A stretch of 26,904 nucleotides of DNA from an uncultured Bacilli bacterium (GCA_947628685.1 CANRAT010000011.1:1-26904); one strand, 5' to 3'; shown: positions 15,957 to 22,341, numbered from the stretch's first letter. A program made the numbers and translations. The notes: generated by a model from the sequence alone, not told the origin.

Positions 15957-16100
15957 ATGGAAACAAGACTTAAAAGGAAGATTAGAAATCTAACACATCA
16001 ATTAGAATACATTAAAAAGGTTTATCCTAGAAGTAAAACAATACATAAACTTAAATGCAAAATATATTATTATAATAAAAAAATGGCTAGTCTTAATTGA
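15957..16100 (+). CDS. Small basic protein of unknown function, 47 aa
   Basis: ATG at 15957 follows TGGGGGAT at a suitable distance, and a consensus promoter lies 20-50 bp upstream. The product is Lys/Arg-rich (METRLKRKIRNLTHQ to the end KKMASLN), probably two short helices, with pI well above neutral. It ends with TGA at 16098-16100, inside the bidirectional terminator. A separate promoter after the lysis genes suggests expression apart from the late operon, possibly in the lysogen. Function not recognised; nucleic-acid binding is a guess from charge only. Confidence 0.65.
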   Translation: METRLKRKIRNLTHQLEYIKKVYPRSKTIHKLKCKIYYYNKKMASLN

Positions 16101-16112
16101 CTAGCTTTTTTT
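16086..16112 (+). terminator. Bidirectional rho-independent terminator
   Basis: GCTAGTC (16086-16092), loop TTAATT, GACTAGC (16099-16105), then seven T (16106-16112). On the other strand the run of A before 16084 gives a U-tract for the minus-strand HNH gene, whose stop (16101-16103) lies in the stem. Confidence 0.9.
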
Positions 16113-16661
16113 GTACTTTAGCATTTCTTCGTTCCATATCTCATATTTCGATTTTAAGTAATTTCTAGTGTAATTTATCATATCTTGTATATTTATACCA
16201 AAATCATATTTGTCATGGCATTTAGGACAAGCACATACAATATTTTCAGGTACTCCTAAACCAAGTTGACTGCGTTTTATATAGTGACTATTGGCACACG
16301 ATAAAGGTACAGGTGTATGACAGTATATACATTTATGATTATCTCTTTCCCATACTATCTTCTTTACTTTCTTAGATATATCAGTTGCTTTAGTTGACTT
16401 ATGCTTATGTCCTTTAATTTTTGCACAATATTTTTGATTTAACTGTATATTATTTTTAGAATTTGCACAATATTTTTGATTTAACTGTGTACTACTTTTA
16501 GAATTTGCGCAATATTTCTTGTTTATTGTGCATTTCTTGATTTTATATTCTTTGTATCCACAATTATTGCAATTATTGAATGTTATTTCTTTTTTTAATA
16601 AATTACAATAGATATAATTATGTCCTTTTTTACTTTTAATTCTTAAATTTTTACATTGCAT
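16101..16661 (-). CDS. Phage HNH homing-type endonuclease
   Basis: The phage gene start is placed at the ATG 16661-16659, because GAAAGGA (minus strand, 16677-16671) precedes it by 9 nt; this gives 186 residues beginning MQCKNLRIKSKKG. In the prophage the frame also stays open upstream to a cotJC start at 16793, so a CotJC-HNH fusion could be translated. Numbering from that longer frame, Cys pairs lie at 63/75/78, a 14-residue repeat at about 93-127, and the HNH core at 146-197: C155xxC158, H170 (SHYIKRSQ), N184 (PENIVC), C189xxC192 and H193 (CHDKYD). HNH enzymes cut DNA using one metal ion. It is transcribed opposite to the late genes at the prophage edge. Confidence 0.85.
   Translation of the reverse strand: MQCKNLRIKSKKGHNYIYCNLLKKEITFNNCNNCGYKEYKIKKCTINKKYCANSKSSTQLNQKYCANSKNNIQLNQKYCAKIKGHKHKSTKATDISKKVKKIVWERDNHKCIYCHTPVPLSCANSHYIKRSQLGLGVPENIVCACPKCHDKYDFGINIQDMINYTRNYLKSKYEIWNEEMLKYKKS
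16421..16518 (-). repeat. 42-bp tandem repeat inside the HNH gene
   Basis: TTGCACAATATTTTTG recurs at 16421 and 16463 and, with changes, at 16505: a 42-bp period. It encodes KYCANSKSSTQLNQ / KYCANSKNNIQLNQ / KYCAKIK, 14 residues per unit, between the N-terminal Cys motif and the HNH core. Confidence 0.85.
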
Positions 16662-16686
16662 TTTAAGACTTCCTTTCAAGAAGTCC

Positions 16687-16712
16687 CAATTGGTATAAGC
16701 CCCACCATATTG
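16687..16712. other. Probable prophage right attachment site (attR) within cotJC
   Basis: CotJC similarity in the minus-strand frame ends at QYGGA (codons to 16698). The DNA here is CAATTGGT (16687-16694), ATAAGCCCC (16695-16703), ACCATATTG (16704-16712): near-inverted arms with one extra base in the right arm around a 9-bp core. Large serine integrases use short imperfect palindromes like this. Type of integrase is not visible in the window. Confidence 0.6.
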
Positions 16713-16793
16713 AGCAAGTAAGGCTTTAGCCATTCTTAAATCTTTATTTTTTATGTTTATAGGATATTCTAATTTTTTTTCATATTTCCACAT
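16698..16793 (-). pseudogene. cotJC: cotJC 5' fragment (spore coat manganese-catalase-like), cut by the prophage
   Basis: From ATG 16793 the first 32 residues (MWKYEKKLEYPINIKNKDLR, then MAKALLAQYGGA) match the start of CotJC proteins; B. subtilis CotJC starts MWVYEKKLQYP and contains EQYGGADGELAAALRYL. After QYGGA the usual DGELAA sequence is replaced by YTNWDFLKGS and then the phage HNH gene. GAGGTTTTT separates the cotJB stop from this ATG, so the start is the native operon start. The rest of cotJC, with the metal-binding helices, must lie beyond the left end of the prophage if it still exists. As it stands this copy cannot make a coat catalase. Confidence 0.85.
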
Positions 16794-16802
16794 AAAAACC
16801 TC

Positions 16803-17342
16803 CTAGTTATCCCATGGCCAAGGCATATCGTCCCAGCTCCAAGGATATGAATTTAAGGCATCACTATTTAAAGTGATTGGACCAAATTTAGATTCATATT
16901 CTTTTAACATGCTTTCTTTTTCTTTTCTATATTGATTAAATAAATTAATCATATTTTTATTTTCTGGATAAATATCCAAATAAAGATTTAAGTCGGTCAT
17001 AGCGAACCCTAAAGCATCTATATAAGTTAAAAGTTCTGCTTGCTCATTCATTGGTTTAATTTCATATGGTTCCTTTGATTTATAAGGCTCATATAAGTTT
17101 TTAAATAAATTTCCCCTGATAAGTCCATTAAATGGATCATATAATTTAGATGAGTCTTGATCTAAAAAATTACTACTACCAGAGTTTGTTTTACTATACA
17201 TATCGGAATTTAACTTAGAATCTACATCATAATTCATAGTCCCTATGTTAAAAGGATACATAGACATATTATTAATGTCATACATATTCATGCTTTGCAT
17301 ATTTTCTTTAGTATAGTTTTTAAAATTAGGGTAATTATTCAT
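16803..17342 (-). CDS. cotJB: CotJA-CotJB fusion, spore coat assembly protein
   Basis: A 179-residue protein behind a strong GAGGAGG site. Residues 1-64 are Met/Asn/Ser-rich and look disordered. Residues 66-92 (KLYDPFNGLIRGNLFKNLYE and PYK) carry the CotJA signature, and 99-179 are a full CotJB domain: QAELLTYIDALGFAMTDLNL, YLDIYP, LFNQYRKEKESMLKEYESKF, and the closing WSWDDMPWPWDN. In Bacillus these are separate genes of the cotJABC operon, expressed in the mother cell under SigE, and their products sit in inner coat layers. It lies 9 bp upstream of the interrupted cotJC. Its presence shows the host is, or descends from, a spore former. Confidence 0.9.
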   Translation of the reverse strand: MNNYPNFKNYTKENMQSMNMYDINNMSMYPFNIGTMNYDVDSKLNSDMYSKTNSGSSNFLDQDSSKLYDPFNGLIRGNLFKNLYEPYKSKEPYEIKPMNEQAELLTYIDALGFAMTDLNLYLDIYPENKNMINLFNQYRKEKESMLKEYESKFGPITLNSDALNSYPWSWDDMPWPWDN

Positions 17343-17359
17343 ATTTTCCTCCTCGCTTT

Positions 17360-17389
17360 ATATTATGAATTGGTGATAAAAGTGTATAG
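17360..17389 (-). promoter_or_regulatory. Candidate SigE-type promoter of the cotJ operon
   Basis: On the minus strand CTATACA (17389-17383) is followed after 15 bp by CATAATAT (17367-17360), close to SigE-type boxes (ATA-containing -35; CATACAnT -10). It lies just upstream of cotJ. A weak, eye-made match supported by the known SigE control of cotJ in Bacillus. Confidence 0.4.
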
Positions 17390-17426
17390 GTTAATGTCTA
17401 ATTACATTAAATATTGAAAAAAAGTA

Positions 17427-17455
17427 TAGACAAACCTGTGATAATCTGTTAAAAT
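17427..17455 (+). promoter_or_regulatory. Promoter of tRNA-His
   Basis: TAGACA (17427-17432), 17 bp, TAAAAT (17450-17455), ending 29 bp before the tRNA. Confidence 0.65.
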
Positions 17456-17484
17456 ATATTGCGTAAGTCTTTTTAGATTTATAT

Positions 17485-17561
17485 GGCGGTGTTGGTGAAG
17501 TGGTTAACACGCTAGTCTGTGGAACTAGTATGCAAGAGTTCGATCCTCTTACACCGCCCCA
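17485..17561 (+). tRNA. tRNA-His (GTG anticodon), CCA encoded
   Basis: A full cloverleaf: extra G at -1 (17485) facing C73, acceptor stem GCGGTGT/ACACCGC, D arm GTG/CAC, anticodon stem CTAGT/ACTAG with loop CTGTGGA (anticodon GTG), T arm AAGAG/CTCTT with TTCGATC loop, and encoded CCA (17559-17561). The G-1:C73 pair is the identity mark for histidyl-tRNA synthetase. It is a single-gene unit with its own promoter and terminator. It sits only about 800 bp from the prophage end but is intact and is not the integration site. Confidence 0.97.
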
Positions 17562-17573
17562 TTTATAAAAATT

Positions 17574-17598
17574 AGCCAATCTTTTGATTGGCTTTAAC
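17574..17598 (+). terminator. Terminator after tRNA-His
   Basis: AGCCAATC (17574-17581), TTTT loop, GATTGGCT (17586-17593), followed by TTAACTTT. An 8-bp stem with an interrupted T tract. Confidence 0.75.
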
Positions 17599-17647
17599 TT
17601 TAATATACATTTTTTTACGTCTGATTATTTAATAATTTATCAATAAT

Positions 17648-17676
17648 TTTACTTTTGTTATCAGATATGTTATAAT
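17648..17676 (+). promoter_or_regulatory. Promoter of the LysM gene
   Basis: TTTACT (17648-17653), 17 bp, TGTTATAAT with a consensus extended -10 (TATAAT at 17671-17676). Confidence 0.75.
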
Positions 17677-17695
17677 TTAAATGTGGGGTGTTATA

Positions 17696-18421
17696 ATGAC
17701 TAAAAATGATGAAGAAATAAAAATAAGTAATGGAAAAGTAAACAACGTAAATTATGAAAAACTTAAAGAAATAGAAAAAATTAAAATTTATAAATTGCGT
17801 ATTGCAGCCGTAGTAGCTTCTGCTGTAATTCTTTTAAGTTTATTTACTTTGGGAAAAAAGAAAGATGTTGCGGTTTCACCAATACCTGATACACAAATAT
17901 GTTGTGTAGTTCCAGTTTATGTAGGTAGTGGAGATACTATAGAAGAAATTGCAAGATTGTATTATTCAGATGAATGTGAAGGTGTTTATAACAGTTTTCA
18001 AAATTTTGAAGATGCGATAAGGGAACAAAACAATACTAAGGCTGATGTAATTCATAATGGAGATACAATAGGTGTACCTGTTATAGTTGATAAAGAAAAT
18101 CCTTTTTATCAAAGAATTTTAGAAGTACAAAAACAAATTGATGAGATTAAAGAAAATAATTTATGGGTAAGATATACAGTTAAGCATGGAGATAACTTAT
18201 CAAGTCTGGCTGCTCTTGCTAGTGGCGATTTTCAGGAAACTCCTATTTTAGCTGGTGAAATTATGAGAAAAAATAATATAACAAGCGCATCTTTATTAAA
18301 AGAAGGATCTGAAATTTGGATTATGAATCCTGAACTTGCACCTGTAAAAGAAGATTTGAATTTAGCCTATAAAGCCCTTTATGCAAGTTTAAAAGTTGGT
18401 GAATCAAAATTAAAAAAGTAA
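17696..18421 (+). CDS. Membrane-anchored protein with two LysM-like domains
   Basis: The ATG at 17696 is preferred over the in-frame ATG at 17681, because GGGGTG lies 6-11 nt before it while the earlier ATG falls just behind the -10 box. The 241-residue product has a charged cytoplasmic N-terminus (1-35), one TM helix (about 36-53, IAAVVASAVILLSLFTLG) and an outer part with a divergent LysM (about 75-128, starting YVGSGDTIEEIARLYY) and a clearer LysM (about 160-206, YTVKHGDNLSSLAALASGDF, ending IWIMNPE). LysM domains bind the N-acetylglucosamine chains of peptidoglycan. No catalytic domain is attached. It may be a wall-linking or cell-division/spore envelope factor; precise role unknown. Confidence 0.8.
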   Translation: MTKNDEEIKISNGKVNNVNYEKLKEIEKIKIYKLRIAAVVASAVILLSLFTLGKKKDVAVSPIPDTQICCVVPVYVGSGDTIEEIARLYYSDECEGVYNSFQNFEDAIREQNNTKADVIHNGDTIGVPVIVDKENPFYQRILEVQKQIDEIKENNLWVRYTVKHGDNLSSLAALASGDFQETPILAGEIMRKNNITSASLLKEGSEIWIMNPELAPVKEDLNLAYKALYASLKVGESKLKK

Positions 18422-18439
18422 CTATTTATTAGTTACTTT
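18410..18439 (+). terminator. Terminator of the LysM gene (copy 1 of an identical 30-bp repeat)
   Basis: AAGTAACT, loop ATTTATT, AGTTACTT; the stem contains the LysM stop codon TAA (18419-18421). The 30 bases are identical to 18575-18604. The 3' T run is short in this copy (TTTC). Confidence 0.7.
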
Positions 18440-18440
18440 C

Positions 18441-18480
18441 AGACTGTTGACAAATAAAAAGTTTGAAAACAGTCTTTTAT
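18441..18480 (+). terminator. Second hairpin behind the LysM gene
   Basis: AGACTGTT (18441-18448) pairs with AACAGTCT (18468-18475), followed by TTTTAT. Large 19-nt loop; probably a backup terminator. Confidence 0.55.
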
Positions 18481-18497
18481 TATTTCAAAAAATTTGA

Positions 18498-18604
18498 TAT
18501 AATGAAAAAGCGAGATAATGCCTTATTTTAACCAAAAAGTCATTGACATATCTCACTTTTATTATGAAAAAATGTTAAAAAAGTAACTATTTATTAGTTA
18601 CTTT
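18498..18604 (+). ncRNA. Candidate small structured RNA between LysM gene and trxB
   Basis: TTTGATATAAT gives a good -10 (18498-18503), though the -35 is poor (TTTTAT). The following DNA folds: AAAAGCGAGAT (18505-18515 region) with ATCTCACTTTT (18550-18560 region) through one C/A mismatch, and inner AATG with CATT. The strong terminator at 18575-18604 would end a transcript of roughly 95 nt. The stretch AAAAGCGAGAT also occurs in the rpsF leader. No protein is encoded. Existence as an RNA is inferred. Confidence 0.35.
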
Positions 18605-18608
18605 TTTT
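18575..18608. terminator. Bidirectional terminator of trxB (copy 2 of the 30-bp repeat)
   Basis: The same hairpin as 18410-18439, here followed by a T run (18602-18608) and preceded by an A run. It overlaps the trxB stop (18587-18589, minus strand). Confidence 0.8.
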
Positions 18609-19507
18609 GATATATATTTTAATGCATTCAATGCGGCAGTAGTACCATCACTGCAAGCAGTAGTTAATTGCCTTATATCTTTAACCCTTACATCACCTGA
18701 GGCAAAAATACCTTCTACATTTGTCTTACAATTTTCCATAGCAATAATATATCCACTATCATCAGTTTCAACGATGTTTTTACACATACTAGATACAGGA
18801 ATATGTCCAATCGCTATAAAAAGTCCATCTACTTTTATATCCTTTTCTTCATTAGTATCATTTTCTTTAACACTAATACTTTCAAGTTTATCGTTTCCTT
18901 TTATATCAACAATATTAGAATTTAAAATAAATTCTACATTATTTTTTGCTTTTAATTTATCGAGATTAATAGATTCAAACTTAAAATCTTTCTGTCTATA
19001 AATAACATATATTTTTTTTACGATATCACTTAAGTATAAAGCATCATCAATTGCGCTATTCCCACCACCTGTAATAGCAACAACTTTATCTTTATAAAAT
19101 GTACCATCGCAAGTCGCACAATAAGAAACCCCTTTACCTAGTAATTCATCTTCATTTTTAAGATTTAATTTTCGATTTTTTGAACCTGTTGCAATTATAA
19201 CTGATTTAGCAATATAATTACCTTTTGACGTTATAACTTCCTTAACATCTTCATTGCTTTTTATTTCAATTACTTCTTCAAACTTTATTTCAGGGTTGAA
19301 ATTTTTAACTTGACTGTAAAGTTTATTTGCAAATTCATATCCTGATATTTCTTCAAATCCTGGATAATTCTTAATTTTGTGTGCGTTTACAATTTGCCCA
19401 CCATAAACAGATTTTTCTAGTATAAGAACTTTCTTTCTTGCAATACACGCATAAATTGCAGCAGTCATACCGGATGGACCCGCACCTACTATTATAATAT
19501 CGTACAT
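18587..19507 (-). CDS. trxB: Thioredoxin reductase-like flavoprotein
   Basis: A 306-residue protein of the usual length for bacterial TrxR. It has the FAD site GAGPSG (8-13), the redox pair C130-A-T-C133, a second dinucleotide site GGGNSA (147-152) and the C-terminal FAD motif GDVRVKDIRQL. It should pass electrons to thioredoxin, encoded next to it. Its start overlaps the trxA stop by one base and GGAGGATGAT within trxA serves as ribosome binding site, so the pair forms one operon. In place of the HRRxxxR motif that binds the NADPH phosphate in E. coli TrxR it has YRQKDFK (170-176), so NADPH preference is uncertain. Confidence 0.92.
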   Translation of the reverse strand: MYDIIIVGAGPSGMTAAIYACIARKKVLILEKSVYGGQIVNAHKIKNYPGFEEISGYEFANKLYSQVKNFNPEIKFEEVIEIKSNEDVKEVITSKGNYIAKSVIIATGSKNRKLNLKNEDELLGKGVSYCATCDGTFYKDKVVAITGGGNSAIDDALYLSDIVKKIYVIYRQKDFKFESINLDKLKAKNNVEFILNSNIVDIKGNDKLESISVKENDTNEEKDIKVDGLFIAIGHIPVSSMCKNIVETDDSGYIIAMENCKTNVEGIFASGDVRVKDIRQLTTACSDGTTAALNALKYISKKVTNK

Positions 19508-19821
19508 TAATCATCCTCCAAGAAATCATTTAAATCATCTTTACTTAAGAATCCTATATTTCTTTTTACCTCTTTACCATCATAAAAAAGTATTGTTGTA
19601 GGAATTGACATAACGCCTAAATCTTTAGAAATGTTATTATCATCTTCATCAACATTTAACTTACAAAATTTAATGTCGTCACGATTTTCTGAAACCTCTT
19701 CAAAAATTGGACCAAACATCTTACAAGGGCCACACCAAGGTGCCCAAAAATCAACAATAGTTTTACCTTTGCTATTTTTCACTTCTTCTAAAAAATTATT
19801 TTTAATATTAATAATACTCAT
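19507..19821 (-). CDS. trxA: Thioredoxin
   Basis: A 104-residue thioredoxin of standard length. It shows the active site WCGPCK (29-34, C30 and C33), the preceding strand TIVDFWAP, and the cis-proline P74 (MSIPTTILFYDG). It is a cytoplasmic disulfide reductant for ribonucleotide reductase, peroxiredoxins and others, and the likely substrate of the reductase encoded directly downstream. GGAGGG precedes the ATG by a few bases, and a housekeeping promoter lies at 19841-19869. An extra Cys (C53, FCKLNV) is present, as in many Gram-positive thioredoxins. Confidence 0.95.
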   Translation of the reverse strand: MSIINIKNNFLEEVKNSKGKTIVDFWAPWCGPCKMFGPIFEEVSENRDDIKFCKLNVDEDDNNISKDLGVMSIPTTILFYDGKEVKRNIGFLSKDDLNDFLEDD

Positions 19822-19840
19822 ATCTACCCTCCATATATAT

Positions 19841-19869
19841 ATTTTACTAAAATAAAAATATTAATACAA
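19841..19869 (-). promoter_or_regulatory. Promoter of trxA-trxB
   Basis: On the minus strand TTGTAT (19869-19864), 17 bp, TAAAAT (19846-19841). The transcript leader before trxA would be very short. Confidence 0.65.
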
Positions 19870-19941
19870 TATCTTATTTGAATTATTTACACTTAAATTT
19901 GTTAATGTGTTAAATGTAGTTTTTTGTGTGTAATAGAAATA

Positions 19942-19970
19942 TTGTTAAAAAAACAAAAATGTTATATAAT
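19942..19970 (+). promoter_or_regulatory. Promoter of the phosphoketolase gene
   Basis: TTGTTA (19942-19947), 17 bp, TATAAT (19965-19970), 25 bp before the ATG; GAGGCG is the ribosome binding site. Confidence 0.8.
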
Positions 19971-19995
19971 ATATCTAGAATAAAGAGGCGATATT

Positions 19996-22341
19996 ATGAA
20001 TAAAGTTTTAAGCGAAGAAATGGCTTTAAAAATGGATGCATACTTTCGTGCTGCGAACTATATATCAGCAGGACAACTTTACTTGCTCGATAATCCTTTA
20101 TTAAAGCGACCACTTAAAAGAAGTGATATAAAAAGAAAAATAGTAGGACATTGGGGAACCGTACCTACTCAAAATTTTATATATGCACATTTAAATAGAA
20201 TAATAAAAGAACACGACCTTAATATGATTTATGTATCAGGTCCAGGACATGGAGGTAATTCCGTTGTATCTAATGTATACCTAGAAGGTTCCTATACAGA
20301 GGTTTATCCTAATATAACAGAAGATGAAAAAGGTTTACAAAAATTATTTAAGCAATTCTCATTTCCTGGGGGAATCTCAAGCCATGTTGCCCCTGAAACG
20401 CCTGGATCAATAAATGAAGGAGGAGAATTAGGATATAGCCTAGCGCACTCATTTGGAGCAGTTCTTGATAATCCTGATTTAATAGTGGCATGTGTAGTGG
20501 GAGATGGAGAAGCAGAAACAGGCCCGCTTGCAACATCTTGGCACTTAAATAAATTTATAAATCCAAAAAAAGATGGAGTAGTACTTCCAATACTTAATTT
20601 AAACGGATATAAAATATCAAATCCAACAGTATTTTCTAAGATTTCTAAAGAAGAATTAAAATTTTTTTTCTACGGATGTGGATATGATCCTATTTATGTA
20701 GAAATAGATGATAATACAAGTATATATGATAGGCATGAAATGATGTCTGAAGCATTAGAACAGGCAATTTCAATGATAAAAGGAATAAAACAATTTTCAA
20801 AAGAAAATAAAAGACCATTATGGCCTGCTATAATACTTAAAACACCTAAAGGATGGACTGGTCCTAAATATGTAAATGGTAGCAAAATAGAAGGAACATT
20901 TAGAGCCCATCAAGTACCTATTACTATAGATACTGATGATGATATAAAAACACTTGAATCATGGCTTAGAAGTTATAAGCCAGAAGAATTATTTGATGAA
21001 AATGGTACTTTAATAAAAGAACTTAAAGAATTAGCCCCAACAGGAATAAGAAGAATGGGTTCAAATCCAATCGCCAATGGTGGTTTATTGTTAAAAGAAT
21101 TAATAGTTCCAGATTTTAGAAGATATGGAGTTAAAGTAAACTTTCCAGGTGATAGCGAAGTTCAGGATATGATAGAACTTGGAAAATTTGTAAGAGATAT
21201 AATAAAATATAATGAACAAAATAAAAATTTTAGAGTTTTTGGTCCAGATGAAGCAATGTCAAATAGACTAAAATACATGTTTGAAGAAACTAATAGACAA
21301 TTTATAGTTGATAAAAATGAAGATGATGAATTTATTAGTTCAGACGGTAGAGTAATAGATTCTATGTTATCAGAACACGTATGTGAGGGGATGCTTGAAG
21401 GATATCTTTTAACAGGAAGATATGGATTTTTTAATTCATATGAAGCATTTATAAGAATAGTAGATTCAATGACAAGTCAACATGCTAAGTGGTTAAAAGT
21501 TACAAGAGAACTTCCTTGGAGAAAGGAAATAGCCTCATTAAATTATGTTTTAACATCACACGTATGGCAACAAGATCACAATGGATATACACACCAAGAT
21601 CCAGGATTTTTAAATCACTTAGTTACTAAAAAAGCAGATATAGTAAGAATGTATTTGCCACCTGATGCCAACTGTTTACTTTCTTGTTTCGATCACTGTA
21701 TAAGGAGTAAAAATTATATAAACGTTATAATCGCATCTAAACATCCACGCCCACAGTGGCTTTCTATGGATGAAGCAGTTAAACATTGTACAAATGGTAT
21801 AGGCATATGGAAATTTGCAAGTAATGATTACGATGATAATCCAGACTTAATTATGGCTTCATCAGGTGAAACTCCAACATTAGAAGCAATGGCGGCTACT
21901 TCAATTTTAAATGAAAAACTTCCAGAACTTAAAATTAGATTTGTTAATGTTGTAGATTTGATGAGACTTGAATCGAATAAAAAACATCCACACGGATTGA
22001 CAAACGAAGATTATAATTTAATCTTTACTAAAGATAAGCCAATAATATTTGCATTTCATGGGTATCCATCATTAATCCATCAATTAGTATATAATAGAGA
22101 TAATCAAAATATGCACGTACACGGTTACCAAGAGGAAGGAACAATAACCACACCTTTTGATATGAGAGTACAAAATAAACTAGATAGATTTAATCTAGTA
22201 ATAGATGCATTAAAATATGTAGATGTTCCAAATAAACAAAGTGTTATAAATTGGTGCTTAGATGAGTTGAAAAAGCACAAAGAATATATAAGAGAATATG
22301 GCGAGGATATGCCTGAGGTAAAAAATTGGAAATGGAAATAA
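19996..22341 (+). CDS. xfp: Phosphoketolase (xylulose-5-phosphate / fructose-6-phosphate)
   Basis: A 781-residue protein, the usual size of bacterial phosphoketolases. It shows the family blocks HWGTVPTQNFIYAHLNR, SGPGHGGN, SSHVAPETPGSINEGGELGY, the thiamine-diphosphate motif GDGEAETG (169-176) ending in NLNGYKI (201-207), KGWTGP, the central FGPDEAMSNR and the C-terminal HVWQQDHNGYTHQDPG and FHGYP. The enzyme splits xylulose-5-P (and often fructose-6-P) with phosphate into acetyl-P plus glyceraldehyde-3-P or erythrose-4-P, giving ATP through acetate kinase. The split between Xpk and Xfp substrate preference cannot be judged. It is a single-gene unit with its own promoter and terminator, divergent from trxA. 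Confidence 0.97.
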   Translation: MNKVLSEEMALKMDAYFRAANYISAGQLYLLDNPLLKRPLKRSDIKRKIVGHWGTVPTQNFIYAHLNRIIKEHDLNMIYVSGPGHGGNSVVSNVYLEGSYTEVYPNITEDEKGLQKLFKQFSFPGGISSHVAPETPGSINEGGELGYSLAHSFGAVLDNPDLIVACVVGDGEAETGPLATSWHLNKFINPKKDGVVLPILNLNGYKISNPTVFSKISKEELKFFFYGCGYDPIYVEIDDNTSIYDRHEMMSEALEQAISMIKGIKQFSKENKRPLWPAIILKTPKGWTGPKYVNGSKIEGTFRAHQVPITIDTDDDIKTLESWLRSYKPEELFDENGTLIKELKELAPTGIRRMGSNPIANGGLLLKELIVPDFRRYGVKVNFPGDSEVQDMIELGKFVRDIIKYNEQNKNFRVFGPDEAMSNRLKYMFEETNRQFIVDKNEDDEFISSDGRVIDSMLSEHVCEGMLEGYLLTGRYGFFNSYEAFIRIVDSMTSQHAKWLKVTRELPWRKEIASLNYVLTSHVWQQDHNGYTHQDPGFLNHLVTKKADIVRMYLPPDANCLLSCFDHCIRSKNYINVIIASKHPRPQWLSMDEAVKHCTNGIGIWKFASNDYDDNPDLIMASSGETPTLEAMAATSILNEKLPELKIRFVNVVDLMRLESNKKHPHGLTNEDYNLIFTKDKPIIFAFHGYPSLIHQLVYNRDNQNMHVHGYQEEGTITTPFDMRVQNKLDRFNLVIDALKYVDVPNKQSVINWCLDELKKHKEYIREYGEDMPEVKNWKWK

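Larger units (their letters stand above)
1..16703 (+). mobile_element. Prophage, late region and right end (left end outside window)
   Basis: A continuous + strand block encodes scaffold, capsid, adaptor, tail, fibre, holin and endolysin genes in usual phage late-operon order, followed by a minus-strand HNH gene. The block ends where the minus-strand frame changes from HNH-type sequence to the N-terminus of CotJC, at about 16,698-16,703. Absence of tape-measure, tube and sheath genes suggests a short-tailed virion (inference). Integrase, repressor, replication, terminase and portal genes would lie left of the window and are not seen. The exact right end is inferred from the loss of CotJC homology, not from a compared attL. 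Confidence 0.9.

Noticed and set aside
16421..16518. CRISPR-like array
   Set aside because: Only three units at 42-bp period, in frame inside a coding gene with repeated amino acids and no unique spacers.
16101..16793. One ordinary 230-residue HNH gene starting at 16793
   Set aside because: The first 32 residues are CotJC-like, follow the cotJB gene with native spacing, and a separate ribosome binding site and ATG start the HNH part at 16661.
17485..17561. tRNA-His as prophage attachment site
   Set aside because: The tRNA is about 800 bp beyond the break, has its own promoter and terminator, and cotJ lies intact between it and the phage.
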